From NCBI RefSeq assembly GCF_001746365.1, contig NZ_MJAJ01000003.1, positions 188,251 to 252,250 of the forward strand: a stretch of DNA of 64,000 bases, given 5' to 3'. The notes beneath the pieces are model-generated. The model was not told where the DNA came from. It was given only the letters and a program-made list of their open reading frames with translations, and ran no database searches. The position numbers and the translations under genes were made by a program. The stretch comes from Streptomyces sp. LUP30. GTDB lineage: Bacteria; Actinomycetota; Actinomycetes; Streptomycetales; Streptomycetaceae. Position 1 is the stretch's first letter, and each line of letters begins with the position of its first letter. This document shows, piece by piece, positions 35,257 to 43,435 of this stretch.

Positions 35257-38200
35257 TCACCAGTTCGTGCCGATCGATGACACCCGGATCCGCAGGAGCT
35301 CCTCGACCACGTGGTCCGCTGAGAAGGCGTGTTGCAGGTCCTGGACCAGGTGGACCAGCGTCTGGAGCATGTAGTCCATGGTGATGAACCGGGCCTGCGT
35401 GCCCTGTTCCTCAAGGACGGTGCGCGCGCCGGTGTCCACACCTCGAACGATGACGCGAGCGGGTCTGCCCGCCACGGCCTTGGCGCCCTCGGCGGTGAGC
35501 GAGAACTGCTTGGGCACCAGGACGTCGACGGTGGCCCGGCTGACCGGAGCGGTCCATACCGTCACGGCGAACGACCCCTCGACCACCGTGTCCGAGACCT
35601 CGACCCCCATGTCGCGCACGGTTTCGCACAGGCGGTCCAGATAGTCCTTCGCCGTCTCCGTGTTGTCCAGGTCGTGCGAGAGTTCCGCGAACGTCTCGCC
35701 CTCGGTCCCCGGAATGGTCTCGCCGGCCATCTCGACGCCCACCCGCTCGAGCTGTCTGCGTTCGTCCTCCATCCTGCTCTCGATGGTGTGCCGGACGATC
35801 TCGCGCTCGTTCTCGTCGAGCACCTTGTGCAACGCTTCGGCGTCCACCAACGCCGACAGCGGCTCCAGTTCCTCTCCGTCGGCGAGCTTGGCCAGGCGCT
35901 CACGATGGAGCGAAGGGATCCGCATCCGCGACACCCGCGCGAGCCACGTCGGCAGCCCGGACTCCACGCGCTGTGCCAACGCTTGGACGCGGAAGGAGTG
36001 GTCGACGCCGTCCTCGCCCACGCAGAGCTCGGCGGCGGCCCGCAGATATCCCGCGACCTGTTCGCAGAGCTGCTCGACGTCCGCGTAGTACAGCTTCACC
36101 GACGGAGCCCTGTTCTTGCCACGGTCCGGCTGCTCCGCCGATTGGACGACGCCCCCGATCCGCTTGGCCATCTCCTCGTAGGGGACGCCGTTCAGCCATT
36201 CCCACGCGACGACCGCGCGGAGCAACGCGTTGGCGTCCTCGGTCGCCAGCGCGTCCTCGTCGACTCCGAGGAGCTGACGCAGCTCCTCGGAGACGACCTG
36301 GTTGCCCTCGCTGAGCAGCCGTTCGGGTATGGCCGGCCCTTTGGCCGCGATGTACCGCAGGCAGAAGTGGCGCTTGGTCGGCATCTCCGGCGAGTCCTTC
36401 GGCAGGCAGTGCGCCAGCAGAAGGGTGAGCACACTGCCTTTGAGGGAAGGCATGTGATTGCTCGTGGGCTGTCCCGGCAGCGCCACCCAGGCGGTCACCC
36501 GCTGCACGGAACGCGCCTTGAACGCATGCCACAGCAGGTCGAGGTGGCCCTTGTTCTCGATGGCGAGATGCGCCAGATGCTGCAGTTCCGCCGCGTCGTC
36601 GAGTTCCAGGCCCGACTGCCCGAGGGCCTGCCCCAGCGGAGACAAGGACACCACCTCCTCGCCGCCCCGATACCCCTCGCCCTCACTGAAGACCAGAAGA
36701 TTCCGGCTCTCCAGTTCGCGCAGGACGTCCTCGGCGACGGGGATGTCGGGAGAGTCGGGCTCGTAGGAGATGAGCAGCCCGGAAAGGATCTCCGAGACGC
36801 GGTCGAGCCACTGGCGTCGGGTGAGCCCACTGCGTCCCTGGCACAGGACCTGGAGGACGAGACCGCTGATCTGCAGCGTGTCGCGGAACTGGGAGCGCAC
36901 TTTGAGCGAGCGGTCGTCACTGGCGACGAAGTGTTGGTAGATGCCCTCCTCCGTGGCGAGGGCCTTGACGCTCTCCGGGCTCAGGCCCTCGATCTCCTGG
37001 AGATCCCGGTCGGACGGCACGAGGATGTAGAACTTCCCACGCTGAGATTCGACCGTTCGGTCGAGCCGCCGACCCGCCCGGCCGCCCTTGTTGTCCAGGT
37101 CGGCTGCCCGCAGGAGGCGCCGCATGCGACTGGACCCCTCGCCCGACCAGCCGGACACGCTCGTCGCGATGACGATGTCGGCGGGCAGGTTGAGTCCCAC
37201 CGCCAGGGTGTCCGTGGCCACGATCACCCGCAGCAGTCCGTCGGGCTCCCGGAACTCGTCCTCCACCTGGCGTCGGAGCGGCGGTGCCAGCGCCGCGGTG
37301 TGAAAGGCGACGCCGTGGCGCAGGCCGCGCATCACCAGGTCCTGCAGTGGCAGGTCCGAGTTCTTCAGTTTCTCGTACAGGTGGCCCTCTGTGTCCCTCT
37401 TCTGCGACTCGGGCCCGTGGTACCGGCCCCCTCGCCAGGGCGATCCGCGCCGGCCGACCGTCCGCTGACCGCTCGTGCCCTGCAGCAGGTCCTGAATGGC
37501 GAGGGCCAGGCTCTGCGCGATGGTCCGGCCGGGAACGAAGACGATGATCCGTTTGTCGGGATCCTCGGACAGGGAGCGGACGACCAGGGCGGCCGCGAGC
37601 GGTGCCGTGGACAGCCTCGTTCCGGGGAGCCCTTCGAAGCGCAAGGACAGCGTCTCGGCGTGCTTGGCGCGTATGTCGCCGAGTTCGTGCTCCTCCTCGT
37701 ACGGAGCCGCCGGCGGCCGCGTCTCGCCCGGCATGCTCAGCAGATGTGCCTCCTTCTGCACCAGCCACTTTCTGGGGCCGACCACGTAGGTGTCGAGCGG
37801 CACCGGCCGTACGTTGGTGAAGTGCCTCCGCAGCAGGCGGCCGTGCCCGAGCCAGTGCTCCAACGTCTCCCCGGCTTCCGGGGACAGAGCGGCGGACAGG
37901 CCCAGGAGGGCAGGCTGGTCTTCGCGGGGCAGCATCTTCACCAACGTGAGCAGGGCCTCCAGCTTGGCGGCCCGCTCGCTTCGCTCCACCAGCATCTGCA
38001 GCTCGTCCACCACCAGCAGGGCGCTGCGACGCAGTGGCATGAGCCGGTGCACGAGATACACGCCGAGCTTCTCGTAGATGGCCAGCGCGACGTCGTAGGA
38101 GCCCGAGCCGACCGGCCGGTCGTTCTCCGGATAGTCCCGCGACGCCGGATAGACACGCAGCCTCTTCATGTCCGGGTTCCCACGCTGCAATCCCTGCCAC

Positions 38201-38934
38201 TCGGTGTGTTCCTGGGTCACGAGGGCTTTGATGGGCAGCAACATCATCGAGGCCTTGCCCGAATTCACGGCCATGGTCATGCCGAAGCGGGCCAGCGTGG
38301 TCTTGCCGCTGTTGGTGACGGCGTAGATGAGGCCGACCCCTCGCTGGTCGACGATCTCCCGGCACAGAATGAGGAGCTGCTGCTGGAAAACGGACAGTCC
38401 GGCCCAGGGGCCCAGCCGCTCCTCCCAGCCCTCCAGCAGGGCGTTCCTGAGGTCCGGTCGGTCACCGGCAGGGAGCAGCTCTCCGTATCCGCGGATGGTG
38501 GGCCCCGAACGGCCGATCTCGGACTCGGGCTGCCCCGGCTGGATCACCGCGCCTCCGAGGCTCTCCAGGACGATGGGGGCGGGAGCCGGACGGCCCAGCC
38601 TCGCGAAGATCGGCTGTTGGCCCGCGGTCTGGTCCTCGTAGGCCCGTTGGGCGAGATCCCGCCAGCCCAGTGACACCGCTCCCGATTCGGCGCGCTCGCG
38701 GACGTGTTCCCAGAAGACGGCGTTGCTTGCCGCGGCGGGCGGCTGCTCCTGGGGCGGAAAGCCCAGGTCCCGCAGGAACCTGTTCCTCTCGCCGGAATCC
38801 AGGTATGCCGAACTCAGTCCGGAGCGCAGTTCGTCCCAGTCCTCCCGTGTGATGTCCCAGCCGCCCGGAGTCGGCGGCGCCTGCTCGGGCACTGCGTCGG
38901 CCGACGGCGGCTCGGACACGTCGTTGAACGGCAT
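35257..38934 (-). CDS. EAD-domain Ski2-like SF2 helicase
   Basis: 1225 residues; AAAGGAG lies 5 nt before ATG 38934. Residues about 26-113 are a helical effector-associated (death-like) domain: LRSGLSSAYL, FLRDLGFPP, FWEHVRERAESGAVSLGW, then PIFARL. The helicase core has motif I AVTNSGKTT with Lys211, motif II VVDELQ (310-313, a DExH variant), motif III LGLSAAL, motif V ATDTLAVGLNLPADI and motif VI KGGRAGRR (about 616-623). This is closest to Ski2/Mtr4/Brr2-type helicases. The C-terminal ~550 residues are unassigned. It starts 76 nt after the EAD-CHAT peptidase, whose EAD has the same spacing, so the two probably assemble through these domains. Likely nucleic-acid sensor or remodeller of a conflict system (inference). 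Confidence 0.9.
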   Translation of the reverse strand: MPFNDVSEPPSADAVPEQAPPTPGGWDITREDWDELRSGLSSAYLDSGERNRFLRDLGFPPQEQPPAAASNAVFWEHVRERAESGAVSLGWRDLAQRAYEDQTAGQQPIFARLGRPAPAPIVLESLGGAVIQPGQPESEIGRSGPTIRGYGELLPAGDRPDLRNALLEGWEERLGPWAGLSVFQQQLLILCREIVDQRGVGLIYAVTNSGKTTLARFGMTMAVNSGKASMMLLPIKALVTQEHTEWQGLQRGNPDMKRLRVYPASRDYPENDRPVGSGSYDVALAIYEKLGVYLVHRLMPLRRSALLVVDELQMLVERSERAAKLEALLTLVKMLPREDQPALLGLSAALSPEAGETLEHWLGHGRLLRRHFTNVRPVPLDTYVVGPRKWLVQKEAHLLSMPGETRPPAAPYEEEHELGDIRAKHAETLSLRFEGLPGTRLSTAPLAAALVVRSLSEDPDKRIIVFVPGRTIAQSLALAIQDLLQGTSGQRTVGRRGSPWRGGRYHGPESQKRDTEGHLYEKLKNSDLPLQDLVMRGLRHGVAFHTAALAPPLRRQVEDEFREPDGLLRVIVATDTLAVGLNLPADIVIATSVSGWSGEGSSRMRRLLRAADLDNKGGRAGRRLDRTVESQRGKFYILVPSDRDLQEIEGLSPESVKALATEEGIYQHFVASDDRSLKVRSQFRDTLQISGLVLQVLCQGRSGLTRRQWLDRVSEILSGLLISYEPDSPDIPVAEDVLRELESRNLLVFSEGEGYRGGEEVVSLSPLGQALGQSGLELDDAAELQHLAHLAIENKGHLDLLWHAFKARSVQRVTAWVALPGQPTSNHMPSLKGSVLTLLLAHCLPKDSPEMPTKRHFCLRYIAAKGPAIPERLLSEGNQVVSEELRQLLGVDEDALATEDANALLRAVVAWEWLNGVPYEEMAKRIGGVVQSAEQPDRGKNRAPSVKLYYADVEQLCEQVAGYLRAAAELCVGEDGVDHSFRVQALAQRVESGLPTWLARVSRMRIPSLHRERLAKLADGEELEPLSALVDAEALHKVLDENEREIVRHTIESRMEDERRQLERVGVEMAGETIPGTEGETFAELSHDLDNTETAKDYLDRLCETVRDMGVEVSDTVVEGSFAVTVWTAPVSRATVDVLVPKQFSLTAEGAKAVAGRPARVIVRGVDTGARTVLEEQGTQARFITMDYMLQTLVHLVQDLQHAFSADHVVEELLRIRVSSIGTNW

Positions 38935-39010
38935 GGCGACTCCTTTGCGGGAGGCGGAGGGAGATGCGGTCGGTCGGATGCTGCGGCAAGCGTCTACGGG
39001 AGGGGGCCGC

Positions 39011-39985
39011 TCAGGCGGTCTCGGGCAGGACGATCAGACCCGTCCGGAGGCTTCGGCACATGGCTGCCTGGTTGACGGTGTCCTGCGCCGCGAAGTGCGC
39101 GGCGGCGGCTATCTCCCTCGCGGCGGCCGAGGAGGACAGCGCTGCGAGTTCGCGATAGAAGCCGGTGGCGAAGAGCACGGCGCACTCGGCGTCCAACGCG
39201 CCGCGGTGCGCGATGACGATGTCCGCGTACGGCGTGAAACGCTCGGCCGTGTGCTCGCTGTCGCAGGACCGCAGGAGCAGTGCCCGGAGTCGGTGACCGC
39301 GGTGCTCGGCCACCAGCTTCAACGTGTCCGCGAGATCGTCCGCGGCCAGGTGGTGTGCCTCGCCGTGCGCGTCCTCCAGAACGAGCGTGTCCTGCGTACC
39401 GTGGCAGGCCAGGTGCAGCACGTGCGGCAGAACGGAGCGGATCTCGGCGAGGTCGGCGCCACCGGCGGCCGGGAAGAGCCGTACGTCCAGGCGACCGCGG
39501 GCTTCCCTGACGACCTCCCGCAGCTCGGCGGCCGCCCGGTTGACGCCGTACCGAGCAGGCTCCGCGCCCAGCACCATCACGCGCAACCGGTCGTCCGCCC
39601 CTTTCGGCGGATCACCGGCCTCGGCCGAGGCGGAGGCGTCCCCCGGCCGCCGTGTCGCCGCTGAGGCGAACAGGGAGTGGAAGGGATGCTCGGCATGAGC
39701 CTTGGCCAGGATGCGGTCCCGGCCCGCCGCCATGGCCCCGTTCTCCAGCTCCGCCGAGACCTGACTCCAGAAGTTGCCCATGGTGATCGCTCCGGCGGGC
39801 ACCGCGGAGGCGGGATATCCGGCGGAGCGCAGCATCAGTTGAGCCTGCTGTGCCGAACGGTAGACCTCGGCCAGCGCCTGGACCTCTTCCCGGAGCAGGG
39901 GGGCGCGGTCCGTGCTCCCACCGGCACGGGGGACGCCGGGCGGGTGGTCTCCGGCGGCCGTGGCATCGGTGCCCGTGTGCGTCAC
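39011..39985 (-). CDS. EAD-CHAT caspase-like peptidase
   Basis: 324 residues from GTG 39985, which overlaps the upstream gene stop (GTGA). Residues about 28-107 are an effector-associated helical domain: LMLRSAGYPASAVP, NFWSQVSAELENGAMAAG, then FHSLFASA. It aligns with the helicase N-terminus in FW, GA..G and P-F spacing. A Pro/Ala linker follows. Residues about 135-324 form a CHAT domain: RVMVLGAEP, catalytic His195 in LHLACHGTQD, and catalytic Cys241 in LLLRSCDSEHT, with IVIAHRGALDAEC after it. CHAT peptidases act as regulated proteases, many in suicide-type immunity. Targets are unknown. Domain calls are strong by motif; the alignment should be tested with a profile. Confidence 0.9.
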   Translation of the reverse strand: MTHTGTDATAAGDHPPGVPRAGGSTDRAPLLREEVQALAEVYRSAQQAQLMLRSAGYPASAVPAGAITMGNFWSQVSAELENGAMAAGRDRILAKAHAEHPFHSLFASAATRRPGDASASAEAGDPPKGADDRLRVMVLGAEPARYGVNRAAAELREVVREARGRLDVRLFPAAGGADLAEIRSVLPHVLHLACHGTQDTLVLEDAHGEAHHLAADDLADTLKLVAEHRGHRLRALLLRSCDSEHTAERFTPYADIVIAHRGALDAECAVLFATGFYRELAALSSSAAAREIAAAAHFAAQDTVNQAAMCRSLRTGLIVLPETA

Positions 39986-40686
39986 AGGAATGCCTTCAAG
40001 TGCAGCGGGTCGGGCAGTTCCCGGCTGAAACGGCGCAGCAGCGGCGCCTCGACCCCGGCGGTCACCGTACATCTCAGCTCCGCCTCGGAGCCGGCTCCGG
40101 ACCGTACGACGAGGCTGAGCGGGTAGGTGCCGGTCAGCTCGGTCGCCGTGGTCGGCCTGAAGTCCCAGGACGGTGACGAGCCGCCGAGGTCGAGTGCCTG
40201 GACGAGAGGCTGGTTGGCGATGTAGCCGACCGACCGGCTCATCTCGCCCAGAGCGGCGTCCGCGCCGAGCAGAGAGAGTTGCGGACCGAGCCGCCGAACG
40301 CGCTCCACCTGGACGGGGTCGGTCAGCCGGATCGGGTCCATCGAATGGGCGACGGGGTTCGGGCCCCACCCGGACACGAGTTGGACCGAGACGTTCGCGA
40401 ACTTCAGCCGCGGGCCACGGAGTTGAGGGACAAAGGTGACGGATAACCGGACCAGGTAGTGGTCATAGAGCGTGGCCTGCTCCTCCGCGTACCGGGCGAG
40501 GTCCGGATCCGCCGAGAGCTCCTTCGGAGTCAGGCGTACGGCATGAGGCCCGCCGAGCCGAATGCGGCCGGCCAGGGACTTCGGCTCACCTGCCGTCCCG
40601 GGGGGCGACTCCCCGCCGCGGGCCGGGTCGTCAGCCGTGAGGACGATGTCCTGAGCAGTCAACTGAGGATCAGCCAGCTCGATCAT
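39982..40686 (-). CDS. Unknown beta-rich protein coupled to the EAD-CHAT peptidase
   Basis: 234 residues; GAAAGGGTGG precedes ATG 40686 by about 5 nt. No family is recognised. The sequence looks mostly beta-stranded (YDHYLVRLSVTFVPQLRG, KFANVSVQLVSGW, TGTYPLSLVVRSG, AELRCTVTAGVEAPL). It has no signal peptide or membrane helix. Its stop overlaps the CHAT gene start (GTGA), so the two proteins are made together, and it is the first gene of the three-gene unit. It may be the sensor, inhibitor or substrate of the protease (inference). It has no EAD of its own. Confidence 0.8.
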   Translation of the reverse strand: MIELADPQLTAQDIVLTADDPARGGESPPGTAGEPKSLAGRIRLGGPHAVRLTPKELSADPDLARYAEEQATLYDHYLVRLSVTFVPQLRGPRLKFANVSVQLVSGWGPNPVAHSMDPIRLTDPVQVERVRRLGPQLSLLGADAALGEMSRSVGYIANQPLVQALDLGGSSPSWDFRPTTATELTGTYPLSLVVRSGAGSEAELRCTVTAGVEAPLLRRFSRELPDPLHLKAFL

Positions 40687-40903
40687 CAGCCACCCTTTCG
40701 AGAGCGGAGCAGGGCCGCGGCGGACCGCAGAGCCTGGCTCCGACCGGTATGGCGACGCTGACGAACTTCCCGAGTTGCCCCGCGTGTCCCCCTGATAGGC
40801 AAAGGGTACCCACGGCGGCTTATATAGGGGCTTGTTTGGATGAGAGAAAATCGGATGGGAGGAGGAAAGGGGACGGAGTCGCCCGGCCGGCGTCACGGGT
40901 GTC

Positions 40904-41300
40904 GTGCCGGTCCACGTCGCCGATCGACAGGGGTCAGGGCGGAATCCGGACGTCACGCTGAGGAGATCGCCCGGGCCTCCGGTGCCGCACGGCGCACGCT
41001 CTTCGGCCATTTCCCGGGCCGGGCATCGCTGTTGGAGGCGCTCGCCGAAGAAGCCTCCGAGGCGCTGCGGGGTGTGCTGGAGGCCGCGGTACGGCCCGGC
41101 GAGCGGGCCGGGCGGGCGCCGGCGCACTTCGTGTACTCGATCCGGCCGGTGGGCGACCGCTACCGGCTGCTCCTCCCGCCGGCCCAGCGGGACCTGGGCA
41201 TCGAGCAGGGGCGAGGATCCTCGCCCGGACCCGCGACGAGGTGGCCGACCGAAGGACGCTCGACGAGGTGGCCGACCGAAGGACGCTCGAGCCTCGCCGG
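40904..41300 (+). pseudogene. Frameshifted TetR-family regulator remnant
   Basis: Pieces of a TetR DNA-binding domain are split between frames. One frame reads GSGRNPDVTL. After a lost base near 40970 the next frame reads EEIARASGAARRTLFGHF and PGRASLLEALAEEASEALR, the classic TetR helix-turn-helix. A second shift near 41210 moves the tail (ARILARTRDEVADRRTL) to the third frame. That tail includes a 27-bp duplication. No intact ligand domain follows. It is not functional as read. Confidence 0.65.
41244..41297 (+). repeat. Perfect 27-bp tandem duplication
   Basis: The unit 41244-41270 (CGACGAGGTG...GGACGCT) is repeated exactly at 41271-41297. It lies in the tail of the TetR remnant and would duplicate nine residues (DEVADRRTL). 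Perfect identity suggests a recent slippage or an unselected sequence. Confidence 0.9.
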
Positions 41301-41301
41301 T

Positions 41302-41838
41302 CTACGCGACGACGGAGGGTTCCGCCCCCGGTTCCGCTCCCGGCTTCGCGGCCGCTTCCGGCAGCAGTCCGATCAGAGCGGCGCACTGCTCGGGTCCCAT
41401 GACGTGGGCCAGCGCCTCCGTGACCGTCTCGGAGAGTGCCGCGGAGGCCTCCCGCAGCAGCCGGCGCGCTGTGTCGGTGAGGGCGATCTCGACGCCGCGC
41501 TTGTCGCCGCACACCGTCTTACGGGTGACGAGCCCGGCGTGCTGGAGGCAGGCGACCTGATAGGTCAGACGGGTCTTGGGACGGCCCAGGAGCTCCGCGA
41601 CCTGTGTCATGCGCAGCCCTTCGCGGGGCAGTTCGGCCAGGAGGCACAGCACCAGGAACTCGTCGTGCGAGACGTCCAGTCGCTCCTTGACCACGGAGCG
41701 CAGCCGCTGTTCCACCGCCCCTGTCGCGGCCAGCAGCAGCATCCAGCCGCGCAGCTCGGGGGGCAGCAGGCCGGTGCCGCCGCCCTGTGCGGACGGACAG
41801 GGCGGCAGGTCGGCGGGGGTGTCAGCGGGGTCTGCCAT
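41302..41838 (-). CDS. MarR-family transcriptional regulator
   Basis: 178 residues from ATG 41838 (ATG 41871 is possible but lies within the operator). The winged-helix core is clear: LLLAATGAVEQRLRSVV, HDEFLVLCLLAELPREGL, RMTQVAELLGRPKTRLTYQV, then GDKRGVEIALTDTARRLL as the wing. Divergent from the YceI-family gene, with two near-identical palindromes between the start codons, so it probably represses both genes. The effector ligand is unknown. Confidence 0.9.
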   Translation of the reverse strand: MADPADTPADLPPCPSAQGGGTGLLPPELRGWMLLLAATGAVEQRLRSVVKERLDVSHDEFLVLCLLAELPREGLRMTQVAELLGRPKTRLTYQVACLQHAGLVTRKTVCGDKRGVEIALTDTARRLLREASAALSETVTEALAHVMGPEQCAALIGLLPEAAAKPGAEPGAEPSVVA

Positions 41839-41858
41839 GGCTTCGATTGTATCCGTAG

Positions 41859-41870
41859 TCCAAATTTGCA
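41859..41870. promoter_or_regulatory. Operator-like palindrome next to marR start
   Basis: TCCAAATTTGCA, a one-mismatch version of the perfect palindrome TCCAAATTTGGA found 65 bp away. It lies about 20 bp upstream of the MarR gene start, where bound protein would block transcription of that gene. A MarR dimer is the likely ligand. Confidence 0.6.
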
Positions 41871-41923
41871 TGACCTGGTTGTTCAGAATTGGATAACCCG
41901 ATAGCGTGGCCACGACATCATCA

Positions 41924-41935
41924 TCCAAATTTGGA
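41924..41935. promoter_or_regulatory. Perfect 12-bp palindromic operator before yceI
   Basis: TCCAAATTTGGA is a perfect palindrome ending 18 bp before the YceI gene start and 6 bp before its Shine-Dalgarno AAGGAGG (41941-41947). Together with the copy at 41859-41870 it brackets the divergent promoter region, the expected pattern for repression by the adjacent MarR protein. Confidence 0.65.
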
Positions 41936-41953
41936 CCACCAAGGAGGACGGTC

Positions 41954-42469
41954 ATGACCGTCGCCGTGCAGACCGGACTGTGGACACTGGACGCGGGTGC
42001 GTCCACCGTCGCCCTGAAGCAGAAGACGATGTGGAACCTCGTCACGGTCAAGGGCGCCTTCACCGCCGTCTCCGGCGGCGGCGAGGTCGGGCCCGACGGA
42101 TCCGCCACCGGCTCCCTGACCATCGACGCGGCCTCCCTCGACACCAAGAACGCCAAGCGTGACGAGCACCTGCGCGGCCCCGATTTCTTCGATGTCGCCA
42201 ACCATCCCGAGATCACCTTCGTGGTGCGCGCCGCCGAGCTCGGCGCCGACGCGACGGTGCAGGTCTCCGGTCAGCTGACCGTGCACGGCATCAGCCGGCC
42301 CACGTCATTCACCGCGCGGCTGACCCGGGCGGACGCCGACGCGGTCACTCTGGACGCCGAATTCACCGTGGACCGTGCCGAGTTCGGCATCGGCTGGAAC
42401 CAGCTGGGCATGATGCGCGGCCTGACCGCCGTCAGCGCCACGCTCCGCTTCACGCGCACAGGCGCCTGA
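41954..42469 (+). CDS. YceI-family lipid/isoprenoid-binding protein
   Basis: 171 residues; AAGGAGG is 6 nt before ATG 41954. YceI hallmarks are present: WTLDAGASTVALKQK, LTIDAASLDTKNAKRDEHL, FFDVANHPEITFVV, VSGQLTVHGISRP and DRAEFGIGWN. Members form a lipocalin-like barrel that binds polyprenyl or quinone-like molecules. There is no signal peptide, as is usual for the actinobacterial cytoplasmic form. Likely controlled by the divergent MarR regulator through TCCAAATTTGGA operators. Confidence 0.93.
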   Translation: MTVAVQTGLWTLDAGASTVALKQKTMWNLVTVKGAFTAVSGGGEVGPDGSATGSLTIDAASLDTKNAKRDEHLRGPDFFDVANHPEITFVVRAAELGADATVQVSGQLTVHGISRPTSFTARLTRADADAVTLDAEFTVDRAEFGIGWNQLGMMRGLTAVSATLRFTRTGA

Positions 42470-42849
42470 CGCGCCGTCGTCAACGCAAAACCGTCGCGCA
42501 GGGCTGTTCCCACATCCGTGCTCGACAGTGTCGGGGGCGTCGCGGTGAAGGCTCGCAGCGACGCGGTGCCACGGTTCGGGCAGCCCTTGACCGTCGACGG
42601 TCGTCGACGGGGCGGGTTCCCGGTCCGTCGTCATCAGCGGTGTCTCTGCCGCATACGCGGTTCCGCACCGTGATCAGGGCTGGTGAACGCCGTGCGCTCG
42701 GAGGGGGAAGTTCCCGTGTGCCGGGGTGGGCGGCCTTCGTCCTGCGTCCAGGCAGGTGGCCGACCGTGTCGCTGTTGGGCCGAACGGGTGACTTGGCGTA
42801 AGAATTGACTGGTGCATGCATTGAAGGCGAGTCAGTTCGGGGGGTGCCG
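42470..42849. other. Intergenic region, no gene recognised
   Basis: About 380 bp between the YceI and SepF-like genes. Open frames on the minus strand lack a ribosome site and a recognisable family. A lower-GC patch near 42780-42830 (GACTTGGCGTAAGAATTGAC) is a plausible promoter for the SepF-like gene. Confidence 0.5.
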
Positions 42850-43239
42850 GTGAACCGTTACGACGTCACCGATGAACAGTGGGAAGGGCTCGCTCAAGTC
42901 GTTCCGTTGCGCGGCCGGGACGCATGGCCGTCGGCGGTGGACCACCGCTCGCTGCCGGACGCCGAGACGGAGACCAGACGCCGCTTCGTCGTGTTGCGGG
43001 TCAACGTCTTCGCGGACGCCCGCGAGGTCGCCGAGACGCTGATGGCGGGCATTCCGGTGCTGCTCGACCTGACGGGAGCGGAGACCGACACCGCCAAGCG
43101 CGTCCTGGACTTCTCCACCGGGGTCGTCTTCGGGCTGGCCAGCGGTATGCACCGGGTCGACCGCAACGTCTTCCTCCTCACCCCGCCGGGCACCGAGGTG
43201 AGCGGACTCATGGAAGGGGCGGGGGCGCCCGGCGTCTGA
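42850..43239 (+). CDS. SepF-family cell-division protein paralogue
   Basis: 129 residues from GTG 42850, with GGGGGG about 5 nt upstream. The SepF core is present: FVVLRVNVFADAREVAETL, IPVLLDLTGAE, AKRVLDFSTGVVFGLASG and RVDRNVFLLTPP. SepF proteins link FtsZ to the membrane; this copy lacks an obvious N-terminal amphipathic anchor. Streptomyces carry several SepF-like proteins and this monocistronic one is not in the dcw cluster, so it is likely an accessory paralogue. Confidence 0.88.
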   Translation: MNRYDVTDEQWEGLAQVVPLRGRDAWPSAVDHRSLPDAETETRRRFVVLRVNVFADAREVAETLMAGIPVLLDLTGAETDTAKRVLDFSTGVVFGLASGMHRVDRNVFLLTPPGTEVSGLMEGAGAPGV

Positions 43240-43278
43240 GACAGGACGGGGGCGGGCGACCGCGTCGAACGGCCGTCC

Positions 43279-43304
43279 GCCGGTGCGCGGTGCTCCGCAC
43301 CGGC
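43279..43304. terminator. Hairpin after the SepF-like gene
   Basis: GCCGGTGCG (43279-43287) pairs perfectly with CGCACCGGC (43296-43304) around an 8-nt loop, 40 bp after the stop. No T-run follows. Confidence 0.6.
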
Positions 43305-43435
43305 AGGCGGCTCCGTGGCCGCGCGAAGAAGGGGAAGAGGGCCTGAAGGGCCGCGCACCCCTCACGGTCGCCCGATCGTAGGAAGCTTTCCCGGGCGGAA
43401 CGGTTCGCCCGCCGGCGGAGTCCTACCGTCCGCAT

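Noticed and set aside
35329-38673. 1114-codon plus-strand frame opposite the helicase
   Set aside because: His/Gln/Arg-rich, no domains; mirrored codon bias of the real minus-strand helicase gene.
42480-42821. Minus-strand 113-codon frame between yceI and sepF-like genes
   Set aside because: Arg/Pro-rich, no ribosome site, no recognisable family.
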